Shown here piece by piece: positions 31,519 through 32,247 of a stretch of 32,247 nucleotides of DNA (the first letter of the stretch is position 1; each line of letters starts with the position of its first letter). Both the position numbers and the translations under genes were made by a program. Source of the DNA: Candidatus Desulfofervidus auxilii (GTDB taxonomy: Bacteria; Desulfobacterota; Desulfofervidia; Desulfofervidales; Desulfofervidaceae); the NCBI RefSeq assembly GCF_001577525.1, contig NZ_CP013015.1, forward strand, positions 579,652-611,898. Reading direction: 5' to 3'. The notes beneath the pieces were generated by a model. The model saw only the letters and a list, made by a program, of their open reading frames with translations, did not search any database and was not told where the DNA came from.

Positions 31519-31599
31519 AGCAGATTGCGAAGTGCCATCAAGACTGGCGAAAGCCACCCTGAAGGGCTTGGTCTTGATGGCTTAACGGAGCAATCTGCT
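31519..31599. repeat. Interspersed palindromic repeat, copy 2
   Basis: The 81-bp unit, reading the same as 10941-11021: AGCAGATTGC/GCAATCTGCT outer and GCCATCAAGAC/GTCTTGATGGC inner arms. The flanking CTCTACTTTTT and CTAAGCTATAAA are also shared with copy 1. Confidence 0.8.
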
Positions 31600-31639
31600 A
31601 AGCTATAAATAGTTAAGCGCAATGGCTCAATGCAGAATG

Positions 31640-31880
31640 CCAATTGAAAAATGCAAAATCGCCTTCTGTTAAATTGGAACGTTAGCACGTTAGAATTGGG
31701 AATTAGGAACTGGAAATTGGGAATTTCTATTTCCTATTTTCTGTTTCCTATTTTCTATTTTCCTTTTCCCATTTCCTTCTTTTCCTTCTTTATGCACGTT
31801 AACACGTTTACACATTGACACGTTCACATGTTAGAAATGGGAACTGGGAATTTCCGTTTTCTATTTTCTTAACTGTATTT
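31640..31880. repeat. Low-complexity spacer next to the right IS110
   Basis: Short words repeat imperfectly: GGGAATT/GGAAATT, then TTTCCTATTTTC runs, then an ACACGTTNACA-like series (about 31795-31832). I see no gene here. The tract leads into the IS110 transposase end at 31933 and may include the element's terminus. Confidence 0.5.
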
Positions 31881-31932
31881 TGTAGGTTTGAACTTTCCAT
31901 TTAAAAAGTCAAGTAAAAAATGGAAATATTTT

Positions 31933-32247
31933 TTAAGCAGCCTTCTCCATTTCCTCCTTTAAGATATAGTCTCGATCTTCTTTTAACATCTTAAAAATAA
32001 CTTTTATCAATTGTCTAGCAAGGCAGCGCAAGGCATGGTTATGCTCTTTCCCTTCAGTCCGTTTTTTAGCATAGTAAGTAGCGGATTCTGAAACATACCG
32101 AATTGTGCAGCCCGCAATTTCAATCATAGTTGCTTTACATATCTTATTAGCCTTATATACAACTCTTGTCCTTTTGTGTTTACCAGACTCATCATCTATA
32201 CAGGCTACACCACAATAGATCGCAAGTTGCCTCTCGTTTTTAAATCT
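31933..32247 (-). CDS. IS110-family transposase, C-terminal part (runs off the window)
   Basis: The minus-strand frame is open from the right edge to a TAA at 31935-31933, 104 residues. It carries the C-terminal IS110/IS116/IS902 domain: RQLAIYCGVACIDDESGKHK with the conserved Ser-Gly of the serine active site, RTRVVYKANKICKATM, and a helical end (HNHALRCLARQLIKVIF). It would be the 3' end of a full-length transposase whose start is outside the window. It does not overlap in sequence with the left fragment (N-terminal half), so I cannot say whether both are the same element species; orientation is the same. Confidence 0.9.
   Translation of the reverse strand, partial: RFKNERQLAIYCGVACIDDESGKHKRTRVVYKANKICKATMIEIAGCTIRYVSESATYYAKKRTEGKEHNHALRCLARQLIKVIFKMLKEDRDYILKEEMEKAA

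Noticed and set aside
1-32247. tRNA or rRNA genes
   Set aside because: I looked for TPsiC-arm (GGTTCGAATC-like) and rRNA motifs on both strands and found none that fold properly.

Overview
This AT-rich 32-kb window looks like a chromosomal segment of a Gram-negative, probably thermophilic or anaerobic bacterium of the Desulfobacterota (old Deltaproteobacteria) type. The reasons are a pilMNOPQ operon behind a sigma-54-type promoter, secreted proteins ending in the VPIP[S/T]TLLLLG form of the PEP-CTERM sorting tail, a leucine leuA gene, gmhA and an outer-membrane porin. This placement is inference; no rRNA or tRNA is present to confirm it.

Layout. Both edges are parts of IS110-family transposases on the minus strand: an N-terminal half at 1-597 with a structured upstream leader, and a C-terminal part at 31933-32247. 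From 1298 to 7331 there is a tightly coupled operon: a small excisionase-like helix-turn-helix protein, PilM, PilN, PilO, PilP, PilQ and a PurN-fold formyltransferase. From 7328 to 8524 lies what I read as a decayed integron. It has an internally deleted integrase on the plus strand, then, diverging on the minus strand, a cassette with a SEC-C protein and a well-formed attC site, then a RelE-like toxin-antitoxin pair whose toxin is frameshifted at a T9 tract. A membrane histidine kinase and a class IV PLP aminotransferase follow.

From 11190 to 25715 there is a large accessory island of secreted proteins, opened by a near-consensus sigma-70 promoter. It encodes three PEP-CTERM proteins (one with a cohesin-like domain), a serine-protease-like protein lacking its nucleophile, six intact proteins that end in one or two dockerin-like EF-hand repeats (11 repeats in all), and one further beta-helix protein without a dockerin. 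Three broken dockerin remnants lie between the genes. The simplest model is an exosortase-anchored cohesin that displays dockerin-tagged beta-helix and repeat proteins on the cell surface. The interaction is inference.

From 25896 to 31276 there are housekeeping-type genes: a Nudix hydrolase, an unassigned protein, leuA (minus strand) preceded by a leucine-rich leader peptide with competing hairpins (transcription attenuation), gmhA, and a porin with its own terminator. The spacers at 10548-11251 and 31277-31932 hold nested palindromic elements, one of which (81 bp) occurs in both places.
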